Positions 11,612-23,328 are shown, counted from the stretch's first letter. The stretch is DNA of 64,000 bases from Anodontia alba (GCA_964016985.1 OZ024826.1:70877768-70941767), one strand, 5' to 3'. Made by a program: numbers and translations. The notes: generated by a model not told the origin, from the sequence alone.

Positions 11612-11868
11612 AATGTTACGAGACGGCCATGAACGTTCTGGTTCTGTATTGCACAGCAACGTCATACATTGTTAGAACTCCTAACGGCGGGGGGGGGGGG
11701 GGGGGAGGGGTGGATGTGGGCAGAAGAGCAATACATGTATAAAACTACATATATAAATATTGACTCACCTCACAGCTGCCACGATAAAATTCACTTTCAC
11801 GAGTATAGGAAATCGGGTGATTCGGATAGGACTATGTACGGAGGACAAAGCGTGCAGACGACCAGCAC
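11612..11868 (+). repeat. Direct repeat, copy 2, with poly-G tract
   Basis: It matches 7918-8250 in the same orientation. A run of about 24 G (roughly 11687-11712, one A) replaces the CTAGGGGGAG of copy 1, so the G run expanded in this copy. Confidence 0.75.
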
Positions 11869-11871
11869 AAC

Positions 11872-12314
11872 ATGTGAATATATACCATTATTTTAACAGT
11901 GTGCGGCAAATTGTTTTGGTCCCGGTCTGGTCTCGGGTACATTATTTCAAAAAATGATGCACAAACTATCAGAATTTTTCGGTTTGAGAATTCTCTAGAA
12001 TAATTTTGGTTAGCATATACCATAAAAACGGCTTATCATTTCCTGTTTTGGCGATACTTGCAGATTTTTAGGACATGGTCATTTGCGCGAAAATTTGGTC
12101 CCGTCTTTTCTACGGTCGACATGGGCCTATTCAATTGGCAATATTTCCTTAATAACGGAAAATATTTGAAAATCTAGATATGCATTTTGAAGAAGACTCT
12201 ATATATACCTGCCAGAATTTATTAATTCCCATGAAGCTTTTCCTGGGCGATCAAACTTTAGTCCCGTTTTTTGGTCCCGTCTTTTTCCACGCAGTCCCGT
12301 CGAATGCAACTACC
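11872..12314 (-). repeat. Right terminal inverted repeat of the 6 kb element
   Basis: This is the partner of 6268-6726. It ends CCCGTCGAATGCAACTACC at 12314, followed by AAGAAGCTC, a sequence related to the hairpin at 13291-13350. Confidence 0.75.
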
Positions 12315-13290
12315 AAGAAGCTCTTAGACTGCTTCACAGTTCGACAAATTTACTATCGTAAAGATTGACGACTGTAGTAAACCATACACACGTGTTCAAT
12401 TCCGCCGCTGGCATTGGCTGATGACAACACGTCATCCTGTAAACAAATTGGTATCGGATTCTCCCTGTTTTATTTATAGAACAGCAGCTCTATCAGTGTC
12501 TGATTACGTACATTTTTATAGATGCCTGGTGTAGCAAGCAATTTAAACCCTGATCAGATTCTGAATTGCAGCATCTGATCTGGGATCATCTGGGTAGTAA
12601 ATAACATGTCCGTTTTGAAGACATTAGGCGTGAAATGGGTTAGTATAACCAATAGAGTCTAATATGCTTTTTAAGATATTTTTGCCCTTAAAGTGCCAAT
12701 CACTACTGCAGCACACATTTATATTATTTTAGCAGACGATTCATCTGGTTTCTTTGACGTGTGTTTAAGTGTGTGTGTGGGAGGGGGTGGGGGGGGGGGG
12801 GGGGTTGTCATCTTCCAAAAAACTCGCCTGGCACTTTAAGAGTTCAAGCATTCATTGCAGTCATAATGTTTACACTGGTGACTATATATAGAAATACCGT
12901 CTGACATGTACCTGTTGACAGAAGCTTAAAGCACCAATTATCACAACTGCAGCAGATGACCGTTTGATTTATCACAGTTTCAAAAATAAGAAAAGTCTCG
13001 AATTTCTGCAGCAGAGAATTCACATGAAACACCAAGGCTTGTTTTCTTTGAAAAAAAAAAAGAAAAAAAATGTCGTCTGCTACAAATTTTGCTTGGCGCT
13101 TTTAGGGTTAAAATAACAAATTGCAAGCTGCAGTTTCAATGTAGCTGCACAATAGATCAAATTAGGGAAGCCCGTCTATTTATACACCAGAAGTAAACGC
13201 TTGAATTAGCAAGCGCTCAATGTGATCTAGATTACCAGGGTGTATTTTGTCCCGGTAAAAATTGGTTTTCTACAGTCCTCGTTCTACTCG
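12315..13290. other. No gene recognised; G/T-rich tract at 12768-12806
   Basis: AT-rich sequence. The stretch GTGTGTGTGGGAGGGGGTGG followed by a long G run lies at about 12770-12805. Two similar blocks around AAAGTGCCAATCAC (12690) and GGCACTTTAAGAG (12830) suggest an old repeat. No coding region. Confidence 0.4.
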
Positions 13291-13350
13291 ACGGTCACAG
13301 AGCTTCTTCTACGAGGTCATGTGGAGCAGTCTAAGAAGCTCTGTGACCGT
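13291..13350. repeat. Perfect 18-bp inverted repeat with 24-base loop
   Basis: ACGGTCACAGAGCTTCTT at 13291-13308 is exactly reverse-complementary to 13333-13350. A related sequence (AAGAAGCTCTTAGACTGCT) starts at 12315, directly at the right edge of the 6 kb element. Confidence 0.75.
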
Positions 13351-13541
13351 ACGCACGAACCTTAACCAATAGTCATGTATGCTATTATTAATAGCCCCAT
13401 TAGCCCCATCGGCATCCACAGGTATTTTTTACTTAGTAAAGATTAAGTTATTTAGTGAACACAGAAGGAGCAAAAATAAAGCGCATTTGTGATTTGTGAG
13501 CGCGAATGTGAGTGGTAATGCAGCGGGAAGAGTACTGGACG

Positions 13542-13629
13542 TCTCGGCCCATAACAAACTCGGCGTATAGCAAACTCGGCCGCATCTAACTGTACAACTC
13601 GGCCCATAAGAAACTCGGCCCATAACAAA
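13542..13629 (+). repeat. Short degenerate repeat CTCGGCCCATAACAAA
   Basis: Four to five imperfect copies of CTCGGCCCATAACAAA occur in 88 bases, some degenerate (CTCGGCGTATAGCAAA). The period is irregular, about 18-30 bases. Confidence 0.65.
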
Positions 13630-13679
13630 ATCAAATCTTCTCACTTGAAGTGAGTTAATTATATAATATTAACTCTGGC

Positions 13680-13860
13680 ACAGCCAGGATACAGGCAAGG
13701 CCATTCCTTTCTTACACGTCTGTTTCAACTGTAGTAGGAGGAGTAGACCTTAAAGAAAATATTCCCATCGAGTGCCCTGATCGGGGATCGAACCAGGTAC
13801 CCCTGGATCTGTAATCGAGCGTCATAACCATGAGGCTAAAAGGTCTGGTCAGTTATGTCC
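13680..13860 (-). repeat. tRNA-derived SINE fragment
   Basis: On the - strand the stretch at about 13773-13850 reads like a tRNA head: TTTTAGCCTCATGGTTATGA (A-box-like) and CTGGTTCGATCCCCG (B box). The tail is not clear. It is a retroposed Pol III unit rather than a tRNA gene, because the acceptor stem does not pair well. Confidence 0.55.
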
Positions 13861-13914
13861 CCTATATATTTACACACATATCCTATATATTTACACACAT
13901 ATCGCATACATGCC

Positions 13915-14216
13915 ATATTGAGGACTAAAATCTGTGAGATAAGGCAAAATTTTAAGGGAGATTTGACAAAATTCTGTGAGATTTTCTGAAACATCACTTT
14001 AGAGCTCCCCCAATATAGTCTAACATCTTTTCTTTCATGTAAGAATTTAAGCTTGTGAAAAACACAACAGTGTGTGACTTAAGTTCATTTCCTCACAAAA
14101 TCTGTTGTACAATATGGTCTGAAAATTCTGTGAGATTTGAATTTTATGGGAATTGCCCTTCAGATGGGCAAATTTCTCTGAGATTTTATCTCACAATGTG
14201 AGATATGGCATGTATG
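13915..14216. mobile_element. ~302-bp MITE with 14-bp terminal inverted repeats
   Basis: CATACATGCCATAT at 13915-13928 is the exact reverse complement of 14203-14216. The body repeats TCTGTGAGATTT several times (about 13932, 13971, 14129, 14177) and ends with TCTCACAATGTGAGA. It has no coding capacity. Confidence 0.7.
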
Positions 14217-15387
14217 ATATCGGTTATTTGTACTTCACTTTGCCGCACTACTATATACACTCCTCCAGCCTACAATGAAACATTTGTATCAGATGTTTAG
14301 GAATTGTTTTCTTTAATTACCAATTTTTTCTATAAATACCTGGCCCCGCTTGGTGACTGAGAATGCGCATTTAAAGGCTCCCAAATCACAGAAATATAAA
14401 AGTCTCATTTCTCATAAGTTGGCTCAAATGTGGAAATGAATTTCCATAACCAGGCCAGGTTAGAATCAGACTTGCACTATATTAAAATCTTACAAACCGA
14501 AAGAAACCGACAGCTATTCAGATTTGGCCATCCAAGCGGAACTACCACAATATTTTTAGTATTTTTTTTTTTCAGAATAAGCAGCAAATTCAGCGCAAAA
14601 ACGCTAATGATGAAGCATGTGTAGACTGTTTAAATGCAGGTTTGCATTTTAGAATGTGTTTAAATGCAGGTTTGCACATTAGAAAGTGTTTGTAAAAAGA
14701 TGAAAAGCTTCATAAGACATGTTTTACATGTACTGTGCACTTTTCCGCATAATTCTTGAATGCCCTTGTATATTTGCTAGTAATGTGTGAGTACACATGC
14801 ACACGTGTTCTTTCTATATAGCCAAAATGGGTGAATCACCTGCAGCATGTTATATCAGCTTACAGGTCATATTATTAGTTGTAAACCCCAACTTTTATGT
14901 CAGAAACTTGCGCATGTACATGGTCTGTCTGTAGGATAAACAAAAATCTGTTCAGATAAATATTGAATTTTTCCCAGCCATTGAAGTGGCATAAAAATGG
15001 TGTTGTTTTTTTTTCATCGATATATGTTCAAAGAAAATTTATTTTATGATGCAATGTTATTAACATAGAGTTAAAAATCTGATCATGTAGAAAAATCATT
15101 GATGAAAATTTTGATACCGACACTTTATACCCGAGTCAAACATAATTCGAGATATCACCAAACTTGTGATAGTGGTACTTCGTTATACATTTTTGGATAT
15201 TGCCACACTCCATATTATTATACTTTCAAAAGAAATAGAAGATATTGGCTTATTCTATTGAATTTCAATTTCAAAGGTTCCTTTTAGGTTGCCAAACATG
15301 TAGATATAAGAATTTTTGTTGAGTCTAACCAGTGTAAGAAATTACAGTGCTATTTCATGAAAAAAATAGGTAAAAAAAAAAAACTGG
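14217..15387. other. No gene recognised
   Basis: AT-rich sequence. Two adjacent copies of TTTAAATGCAGGTTTGCA occur near 14631 and 14659. No coding frame is supported. Confidence 0.4.
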
Positions 15388-17748
15388 TAGTGTCTGTAAC
15401 CAGGCCAAATATTTCTATTTTCCCTGTGTCTGTTTGCAATCAAGTGGACTTTGCATGTTATGTGTCATTTCACTAAAAATATTAAAAGAAACAAAAATTT
15501 TAGCATTGTTTGCAACAAGTCATTATATATCGTACAGTTTGTGGTTACGGACACTACAAACCAGTGGTAGTGTCCGTAACTTAAATTTGTGCGTCTTAAT
15601 ATAAAGTAAATCTCGTAAAACCTTTGAACATTAAAATGTTTAACACTGTATTAAAGTAATGTAAATTATGTAATGGGTATTGTGGTGTATAAAAATGACA
15701 AAACATTGTGCTGTAGCTAAGGGAGTAATGCAATCTAACAGATGAAATTATGCACCAATATTTCAAAACTGTTTCATGTGTTTTCTACACAAGATTTTAA
15801 AGAGGGAACTTTGCTAAAGCAATGTTAGGCATTGTCATTACTACTGAATAACGTGGAGAAACATTCTTTACAGCCAGTTTCTGAAGAAATAGTATGCTGT
15901 TGAATATTCTAGTGAACAAGATATGAGCACAAATCAGCATTTTTTGTAGTGTCCATAACCTTTTCTTGCTGTTATAAGTTACCAAACAATCTTGACTTCA
16001 GGTTCCAAAGAGACACTTTTGACTTTGAAATTAATATGATTGCATTAAACAAATCATACTCTGAGTACCAAAAAACTACTTTAAAGGTATTTATACTTTC
16101 TGTTTTAGAAGTCATTGATATATGGCAGAGTTTCTACGTGTAATGGTCATTTTTCAGATTACTTAAAGTAAATGTAATTATGTTGACATAAACTGAGTCA
16201 TAATACCAGAAAGAAGAAGATCAAAATGCTTCAGTTCTGTCCCATTAATGGACAAAACCTATGCAGTCCCAAAATGGTTTCGGACACTACAAAAGTTGCT
16301 GATTATGTTTTGTATTCTGTTTCACTGTTTTTGAAGAAGTTGTTAAAAAATCTGCTAAAGTTTTGTTCACTTCATGTGTAGAATTAATAATTCTTATGTT
16401 TAAAACAGAATTTATCTGCAAATAATTGCACATTGAAGTCTCTTTCATTGCAGTCCACATACATAAAATTGATCACATAATTGTTTGTATTATAGCCAGC
16501 CACAGCGCTCATAATAATGAAAGGTGAATTTGGTATTCTTATGAACATATGGTAGTGAATTTTTGTTTGATATTCTTCTACATAAATAGCAAATAAAATA
16601 AAGTTATCTTGCAAGCAGAGGTTTGCATTAATGATACACTTGCTGTGAGCTTAGAATAAAGACCACCAAACCCAAAGTAGAAACTTCGGAGCAAACTAAA
16701 CTGACAAAGTAATTTTAAAAAATATTTGTACCCAATCACTTGATACTCAGAATGGAAGGATACAGTAATATAGATAGATCATTTTGTTATTAAACACTTT
16801 CTGAGCTATTCATTCTTTCTATTAAACCTGAGGCAAATCATGTATCAACATAACTTTTGATGGGGCTTTACAACATCCAAAACTAAACTTCCTTGTATTT
16901 TTTTTTTATTATTTTTAAATAATGCATTAAGTTATTTTCTTATTTATTTTCTTTTTTTCTTATTCAAAATTGCTTATAAATCTGAAACAAGACTGATTAT
17001 CTGAATATGCAACATTCCACATTATGTTAACTGACTGTAGTGTCCGTAACCTGTTTATGAGATGATATCCATTAAGATTTTTCTTTAAAATAAAACATCC
17101 ATGTGGTGTGGATACTTTATTAATCATATTCTTTATTAAGTGCTTTTAAATGTATATATAACCAGTTTTATTGGATAATACATGTATATTGATAAACCTA
17201 GTTGCTCTTCTGATCAATGATAAATGAGTTTAGGGGCCCACAACTAAGCGATTTAAAGACTTTTTTGTTTATTTTTGCTGTAAATGAGTTCATTTAATAA
17301 TAATCTGAACTTTCCATGTGTGTGTTTTGCAAGTATCATGCAGATATCAACAACCTTTTGCAAAATTATACATCTAAATCAATTTTGTAGTGTCCGTAAC
17401 CTGCATAAAAGTACCTTTTTTTGCCTAAAAATATATAATCATAAGGCTGTGGACAAATATTTGCTTTCTGTAAGTGGGAATGACTGCAGAGTGATGTCTG
17501 AATATATCTAAGAAACCCTGAAGGTCAGATTAAGAAGAGAAGGCAAAGGCTTGGTTGTTAAATTTGGGTTTCAAACCATTTGCAAGAAATACTGCCTATA
17601 GTATGAATTCAAATTTTATGATTCAAACAAAAACTTCCTGTTTCAACTTGGTTATGTTCCTGGTCATGTTTAAAATAAAATTTATGCAACGTTACATGTC
17701 TTTTCTAATATTTCTGGATTGTTATGTCTCTCATGTAGTGTCCGTAAG
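15388..17748. repeat. Dispersed 13-mer TAGTGTCCGTAAC recurring about every 350 bp
   Basis: Copies, allowing one mismatch, are at 15388 (+), 15543 (-), 15568 (+), 15947 (+), 16276 (-), 17038 (+), 17388 (+) and 17736 (+). Spacings after 15568 are 379, 329, 762 (about twice 381), 350 and 348. The sequence between copies is AT-rich and not obviously alike. 15544-15580 forms a perfect 13-bp hairpin of the motif with an 11-base loop. No gene is seen in the interval. Confidence 0.7.
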
Positions 17749-19100
17749 CACTTTGACCCAGTCAAACAAAATGCATTAAAAAATGTGTCAGTCCTCTTCT
17801 CTCAGACAAACCCTGATAAATCTATAGAATAGAAGCATTATGCATTTGAAAAAACATGTTTTTGTAAAAATCCTGCAAACTTGATTTTTCACCCCCAAGT
17901 GCAACATATATGGCCACAATATTGTGATTTACCCGAAAAGGAAATTAAAAGTCAAAACTACAAACGTTATTGCTGGCAAACCTGGTATTTTCTTCTTTTT
18001 GCTGATTGGATCCAGACATTTTGGCATTTTGCACAATTATGTCTTTTTCCTGTAAACCATCGCCCACATACGCTGATTAAGTAACCATTTAAAATGTCAA
18101 CCATGCCTACATATAACTCTGATCAGCATTTGTTAGCAAGTTACAAATGTATTTATTGGCTGTCCCTCCCTTGGATAACATGCGCCAAAACAAGACTAGC
18201 GTGAGAACATCCAAGATCAGAAAACCGTTTGATACCTGTGAACATGTACATGGGAATTTAAAATATTTTAAAAGAATAAATGAGCAAAATATAAGTACTT
18301 GAAAGTATTTTATTATCCACTGATTTAAATTCCTTTAAAGAATAACTTCCACTGAAAATATGGTTGAAATGCTATCATAAGGTCTGTCTCATTTAAAATT
18401 AAAATAATATTTCAAATAAATTTAATCCCACACTGCCCAGTCCTACTATGGTTTTTTTTTTTAGACAGTTTATACATAAGATTATCATCATATCTGAATA
18501 TTAAAAACTGATACGTTTGATTTATGGAATCATATATTTCTAAATTTTCTTGAAAAATGGATTTATATTTTAAAAATAAGATTTTATTTACACTTTACTC
18601 ACGAAACTTGCTTTCATCAATGTGATTCATGATAATACTAAAGAACTTGCACTGATACGGCGAGTAAACAAAGATCTGTGTAATTGAAGTTTTCTGTTTA
18701 AGTTTTATCACACCACAGAATAGTGCATGTGGTATAGAAAATAATGAAATTTATAGTAACATTCTGTTTACAGGTTTGACAAAATTTTTAGTTATACTAG
18801 AAAATTTCTGAAAGGAAGATACTAGGTGAATTCTGAAAGGACGATACATTGTACTAGATGATTTCTGAAAGGAGGATCCTTTGTAAACAAAAAAACACAT
18901 CAAATATATAAATATAGCAGACTCGGTTTTATTGAGTTGAAAAGATGCCGCAAATGGTTCTCATTCATACTCAGGCCAACCCCTACACTGACGGAGCGGG
19001 GCAATATACGCCTGTTTACCCTTTTACAAAGGTACCCCATCTATATAGCTGGACAAAGGGGTAAAATTTGTGGACATTTATAAATGTACACTTTTTATGT
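17749..19100. other. No gene recognised; small tandem repeat at 18794-18875
   Basis: AT-rich sequence. Three imperfect units of about 25-30 bases of the type ATACTAGNTGATTTCTGAAAGG lie at 18794-18875. No coding frame is supported. Confidence 0.45.
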
Positions 19101-19129
19101 TGCCATTGTTACCAGATATGGTGTGAAGA

Positions 19130-20520
19130 AGGATGATCTGAAAAAAAAAATAGTCAAAGGGAAGTAACTCGAATAAAACCTGAGAAAGGGAGAGCAATCT
19201 TTCTGTAGGTGACAGACTGTCTTAAATTCATACACATTGCTATAAAGTTTCATCAAGATATTCCGTATGGTTATATACCTAGTTATGGCACACGTATAGA
19301 TAGTGTGGGAAAAAAAATTAATCAAAGGGAAGTAACTCAGAAACTGAGAAAGGGAGAGCAATCTTTTTTATATGTGACACACTGTCTTGAGCTCATACAC
19401 ATTGCTATAAAGTTTCATCAAGATATTCCATATGGTACCTAGTTATGGCACACATATAGATAGTGTGGGAAAAAAAATTAATCAAAGGGAAGTAACTCAG
19501 AAACTGAGAAAGGGAGAGCAATCTTTTTTATATGTGACAAACTGTCTTAACCTCATACACATTACTATAAAGTTTCATCAAGACATTCCATATGGTTACC
19601 TACTTATGGTACCCAAAAGGTTAGTCAAAAATTTCATAAAAGGGAAATAACTCAGAAATTGAGAAAGGGAGAGCAATTTTTTTTTTGTATGCAACAAACC
19701 CTCTTAACCTCAGATATATTGCTATAAAGTTTCATCAAGATATTCTGTGCGATAACATGTTAATGGTACACTTAAGGTCAGTCAAAAATTTAATAAAGGG
19801 GAAGTAACTTAGAAAGTTAGAAAGGGAGAGCAATCATTTTTGCATGTGACATGCCGTCTTGACCTCATATACTTTGCTATACAGTTTCATCAAGATATTC
19901 TATAAGTTACCTACTTATGGTATGCATGAGGTCAGTCAAAATTTCATCAAAGGGAAGTAACTAAAAATTTGAGAATGGTAGAGCAATCTTTTTTGTATGT
20001 GATACACCATCTTATCCTCATACACATTGCTATAAAGTTTCATCAAGATATTCTGTACGGTTACCAATGGTATGCACAAGGTCAGTCTAAAATTTCATGA
20101 AAGAGAAGTAACTCAGAAATTGAGAAAGGGAGAGCAATTTTTTTTTGTATGTTACACCCCGTCTTAATCTCATAAACGTTCCTATAACATTACAATGGTT
20201 ACCTGGTTATGGCGTGTTCAAGGATAGTATTGAAGAAAAAATATTCAAACGGGAAATAACTCAGAAAATAAGGAAGGGAGAGCAATCAGTTTTGCACATG
20301 ACACGCCATCTTGGCCTCATACACATTGCTATGAAATTTCATACAGATATGGTTACTGAGTTATGATGCACACAAGAATAGTCTGTAAAAAAAATAAACA
20401 AAGGGCAGTAACTCAGAAACAATTTGTACGGGACACACTGTCCTTGACCTCATACACATTGCTATGAAGTTTCATCGAAATATTCCTTATGGCTACCTAG
20501 TTATGGCCTGCACAAGAATT
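19130..20520 (+). repeat. Tandem array, ~155-bp unit, about nine copies
   Basis: Each unit contains AAGGGAAGTAACTCAGAAA, GAGAAAGGGAGAGCAATC, then ATACACATTGCTATAAAGTT and CATCAAGATATTCC. The block GGGAGAGCAAT recurs near 19188, 19352, 19512, 19667, 19824, 19978, 20128 and 20277. Units differ by about 10-25 percent, so the array is not recent. Similar tandem cores elsewhere in this window belong to mobile elements. Confidence 0.88.
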
Positions 20521-20976
20521 GTTTAGACCAGACAGAGGGAGAGCCGGACAATGCCATAACATAATGCATTCGTTTTTTGTTGTTTTTTTTAGTCCGGCAG
20601 ATCCGTAGCTGGACCTGGATTTGAATAGCATAGAAAATGTTTTGATGTTTTTTGAATGTTGAGACCATGAGCATTCAAAATCTGACTGATGACACCTTGT
20701 CATCCTTGGGCATTTCGAGAAATTCAAGATGGCATCCAAGATGGCTTCCTAAATAGTAAATATCTATACAATCTGCTATTTTTTTGAATTTGTCTCACTT
20801 AGACAGCTAGAAACAAAGTAAAAAGAAAAAATGTATAACACCGAACATTTACTGTAATTCCAACATAAGGGTTACCCAAGATATGGTGGTCCAAGATGGC
20901 TGCCACCTTCATAAAATACCTCAAAATATTTCAATCCAAATACTATTATGTTTTGCAAAGCTGAAAACAGATTCAA

Positions 20977-21335
20977 TGTGCAAAGCTGAAGAAATACGTG
21001 TTCGGGTGCAGGAAACTGTAAGTGACTTGCATGCTGCCGATGCAAGGTACCATGATGACTGCAAGTTGAACTTCATGTCTCCTCAAAAGGTCCGACAGGC
21101 AGCTACTAGTGCTACAACATCAGCTGAAAACATTCATACTGACTTATCATTGGAACAAGTAATTAGTGTAATGTTAGAAAATCAGGCTTGTTTGTGGAAC
21201 TCAATAGATTTGTTCCAAACTTATAAAGCAACAGGAGGTGATAGGCTCACACGCCGACAACTTATTCAGTCTCTGACTGCTCATTTCGGTGAAGACTTAC
21301 TTGTACTGTCTGCAAGTGGTGTTGCTCACAAATGA
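20977..21335 (+). pseudogene. Transposon-associated protein, C-terminal part
   Basis: The + strand reads AEEIRVRVQETVSDLHAADA, then RYHDDCKLNFMSP and a helical tail (LSLEQVISVMLENQACLWN). The signature DLHAADARYHxxC is common in uncharacterised, often transposon-linked proteins of cnidarians and molluscs. In those proteins it follows a CxxC zinc-finger region, which here lies on the opposite strand at 21340-22090. The frame ends at 21335 shortly after that junction. I cannot name a function beyond probable transposon cargo or DNA-binding protein. Confidence 0.5.
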
Positions 21336-21339
21336 GGAG

Positions 21340-22090
21340 TCAGCCCACTTATCACCACGAGTTTGGCACACTTTAAGAATCTCTTGCTTAAAATCCGTAT
21401 GTTCATCACCAACAGTCCTACACAAATATGCCCTACGCCAGCGCGCTAGATGTTTGGGATCCTTGTTTACATTACACGTTTCCCCACAAAATAAACAATG
21501 CTTTTGAAAATCAAAATCTGGCATACTTGATCGCCGCCTCTTTCTTGGTGCACCAGAAAGACCAGTGGTTTCAGTGCCTTTCCGTTTAAGAAACCTTTTA
21601 ACCTGTTGCTTTGAAGTGTATGTTTGGCACACTTTAAGAATCGCTTGCTTAAAATCCGCATGTTCATCACCAACAGTCCTACACAAATACGCCCTACGCC
21701 AGCGCGCTGGATGTTTGGGATCCTTGTTTACATGACATGTTTCCCCACAAAATAAACAATGCTTTTGAAAATCAAAATCTTGCATACTTGATCGCCGCTC
21801 TTTCTTGGTGAAACAGAAAGACCAGTGGTTTCAGAGCTTTTCCATTTAAGAAACCTTTCAACCTGTTGCTTTGAAGTGTATGTTGAAACACATGTCCTGT
21901 GTGTACGAATGGAGTATTCACTATCATTATCAAGGCATTCCTGTAGGTTTTGATGTAAATTGTCAACGTACTTCTTGCTACAGTTTATAATAGTCTGTAT
22001 TCTTTGGGGACCACCTGTAGCATAGTCACTTGATTCAGAATACCTGCACTTATTTATCTTTGAAAAGTAACACTCGTCCATTTCATGCAT
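21340..22090 (-). pseudogene. Transposon-associated zinc-finger protein, N-terminal part, internally duplicated
   Basis: The - strand begins MHEMDECYFSKINKCRYSES and contains HCLFCGETCNVNKDPKHP followed by RWRRAYLCRT, a Cys/His cluster that could bind zinc. The segment with this cluster is present twice (about 21355-21600 and 21620-21865), a tandem duplication of about 265 bp. Frameshifts occur near 21790. The last residues, KVCQTRGDKWA, would naturally lead into the AEEIRVRVQ sequence found on the other strand, so the gene has been rearranged. Confidence 0.5.
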
Positions 22091-22217
22091 TCAGTATTTT
22101 CTATCTGAAATAGAAGAAAAAAGTGATTTAAATGACGCAAAAAATCATACCATCTCTTCAAAGACATTGTGACAAGGATAATATTAATAATATTACAATG
22201 ATAAGGCGATGTGTCAT

Positions 22218-22246
22218 TGTTTATTTATTTATTTATTTATTTATTT
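22218..22246 (+). repeat. TTTA microsatellite
   Basis: About seven copies of TTTA (TTATTTATTTATTTATTTAT and so on) between the coding remnant and the right arm of the element. Confidence 0.9.
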
Positions 22247-23026
22247 ATCTTATACTAGAGTGTAGTTATTTATTTGAAATACATGCCCAAAATTTCATCA
22301 TGTATTTAACGAACATTCAGTGTTTCGGCATTTAAAGAAGCAACAGCAGCAATAAGTATGTTGCATATATTATGTTTTGGCCATCCTGGCATCCATCTTG
22401 TATTCCATCTTAAATATAATGCCTACAAATCCTTGCAAGACCTCTTCTCCCAAATACTGCTCATACAAATTCACATTGAATCTGTTTTCAGCTTTGCAAA
22501 ACATAATAGTATTTGGATTGAAATATTTTGAGGTATTTTATGAAGGTGGCAGCCATCTTGGACCACCATATCTTGGGTAACCCTTATGTTGGAATTACAG
22601 TAAATGTTCGGTGTTATACATTCTTTCTTTTTACTTGTTTCTAGCTATCTAAGTGAGGCAAATTCAAGAAAATAGCAGATTGTATAGATATTTACTATTT
22701 AGGAAGCCATCTTGGACGCAATCTTGAATTTCTCGAAATGCCCAAGGATGACAAGGTGTCATCAGTCAGATTTTGAATGCTCATGGTCTCAACATTCAAA
22801 AAACATCAAAACATTTTCTATGCTATTCAAATCCAGGTTCCGTAAAATATGCTTCTATTCTGCCGGACTATGTTAATGGAACCCTTACAACAGATAACTT
22901 CAGTGGGTCTCAGGCACAACTCATCTCCTCTTGGGTCATCCATGTTACAGTGCCATGTTTCATATGAAATTGAAGGTCTTTATGAGAATTCAACAATAAA
23001 TCACCCTCACCCAGGTCCAGCCTCAC

Positions 23027-23035
23027 TATAAAAGG
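23027..23035 (+). promoter_or_regulatory. Possible TATA box upstream of the F-box gene
   Basis: TATAAAAGG lies in the only stretch of about 280 bp near exon 1 that I could not assign to a repeat (22871-23148). It is about 880 bp before the ATG at 23915, so a 5' UTR intron or a long leader would be needed. Weak, position-based support only. Confidence 0.2.
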
Positions 23036-23148
23036 GTCGTCTTCCTAATATAGCCATGTTTGGTATTCAGTTAAAAGTCTGTTTTGGAGCTTCAGCAGTT
23101 GATGACTAAATGTGCATAGGTCTAGATAAGGGAGGGTATCCGGTAAAT

Positions 23149-23328
23149 ATTTTTCTTATTTCTCCAGGAAAATATATGTTGTGGGTACTCATTAGAAGCG
23201 TCTTGCTGAGGTGCTTCTAATGAGTACCACAACATATGTTTTCGTGGAGAAATAAGAAAAATATCAGCTGAGGTGCTTCTAATGAGTACCCACAACATAT
23301 GTTTTCGTGGAGAAATAAGAAAAATATC
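23149..23328. repeat. Hairpin MITE, relative of 8648-8760, with right arm duplicated
   Basis: The left arm ATTTTTCTTATTTCTCCA at 23149 pairs with GTGGAGAAATAAGAAAAAT near 23250-23268. The right arm, starting GCTGAGGTGCTTCTAATGAG, is then repeated in tandem (about 62 bp), ending at 23328. The stem is imperfect, unlike the copy at 8648. Confidence 0.8.

Larger units (their letters stand above)
6268..12314. mobile_element. 6 kb element with ~450 bp terminal inverted repeats, no recognised transposase
   Basis: The left end begins GGTAGTTGCATTCGACGGG at 6268 and the right end is its reverse complement, ending at 12314. The inverted match continues for about 450 bp (6268-6726 against 11872-12314), with blocks of the type GACGGGACCAAA. 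Inside are an inner inverted repeat (6726-7917), direct repeats, a perfect 52-bp hairpin and a 295-bp tandem duplication. No coding region is recognised. The left edge interrupts the LINE at 6267. No target duplication is obvious. It could be a non-autonomous DNA transposon with later internal insertions. Confidence 0.6.
20591..22870. mobile_element. 2.3 kb DNA element with ~390-bp inverted ends
   Basis: The left end starts AGTCCGGCAGA at 20591 and the right end is its complement, ending at 22870; both sit beside TA. 20591-20983 is inverted at about 22477-22870, including GGTGGTCCAAGATGGCTGCC. Between the arms are two pieces of what looks like one coding region, on opposite strands, plus a TTTA repeat. 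The ends resemble a TA-targeting DNA transposon, but the superfamily is not identified. Confidence 0.7.

Noticed and set aside
21297..21785. A stand-alone zinc-finger gene with two fingers
   Set aside because: The second finger is a DNA-level tandem duplication of ~265 bp inside a transposon with inverted ends, and the frame breaks on both sides.
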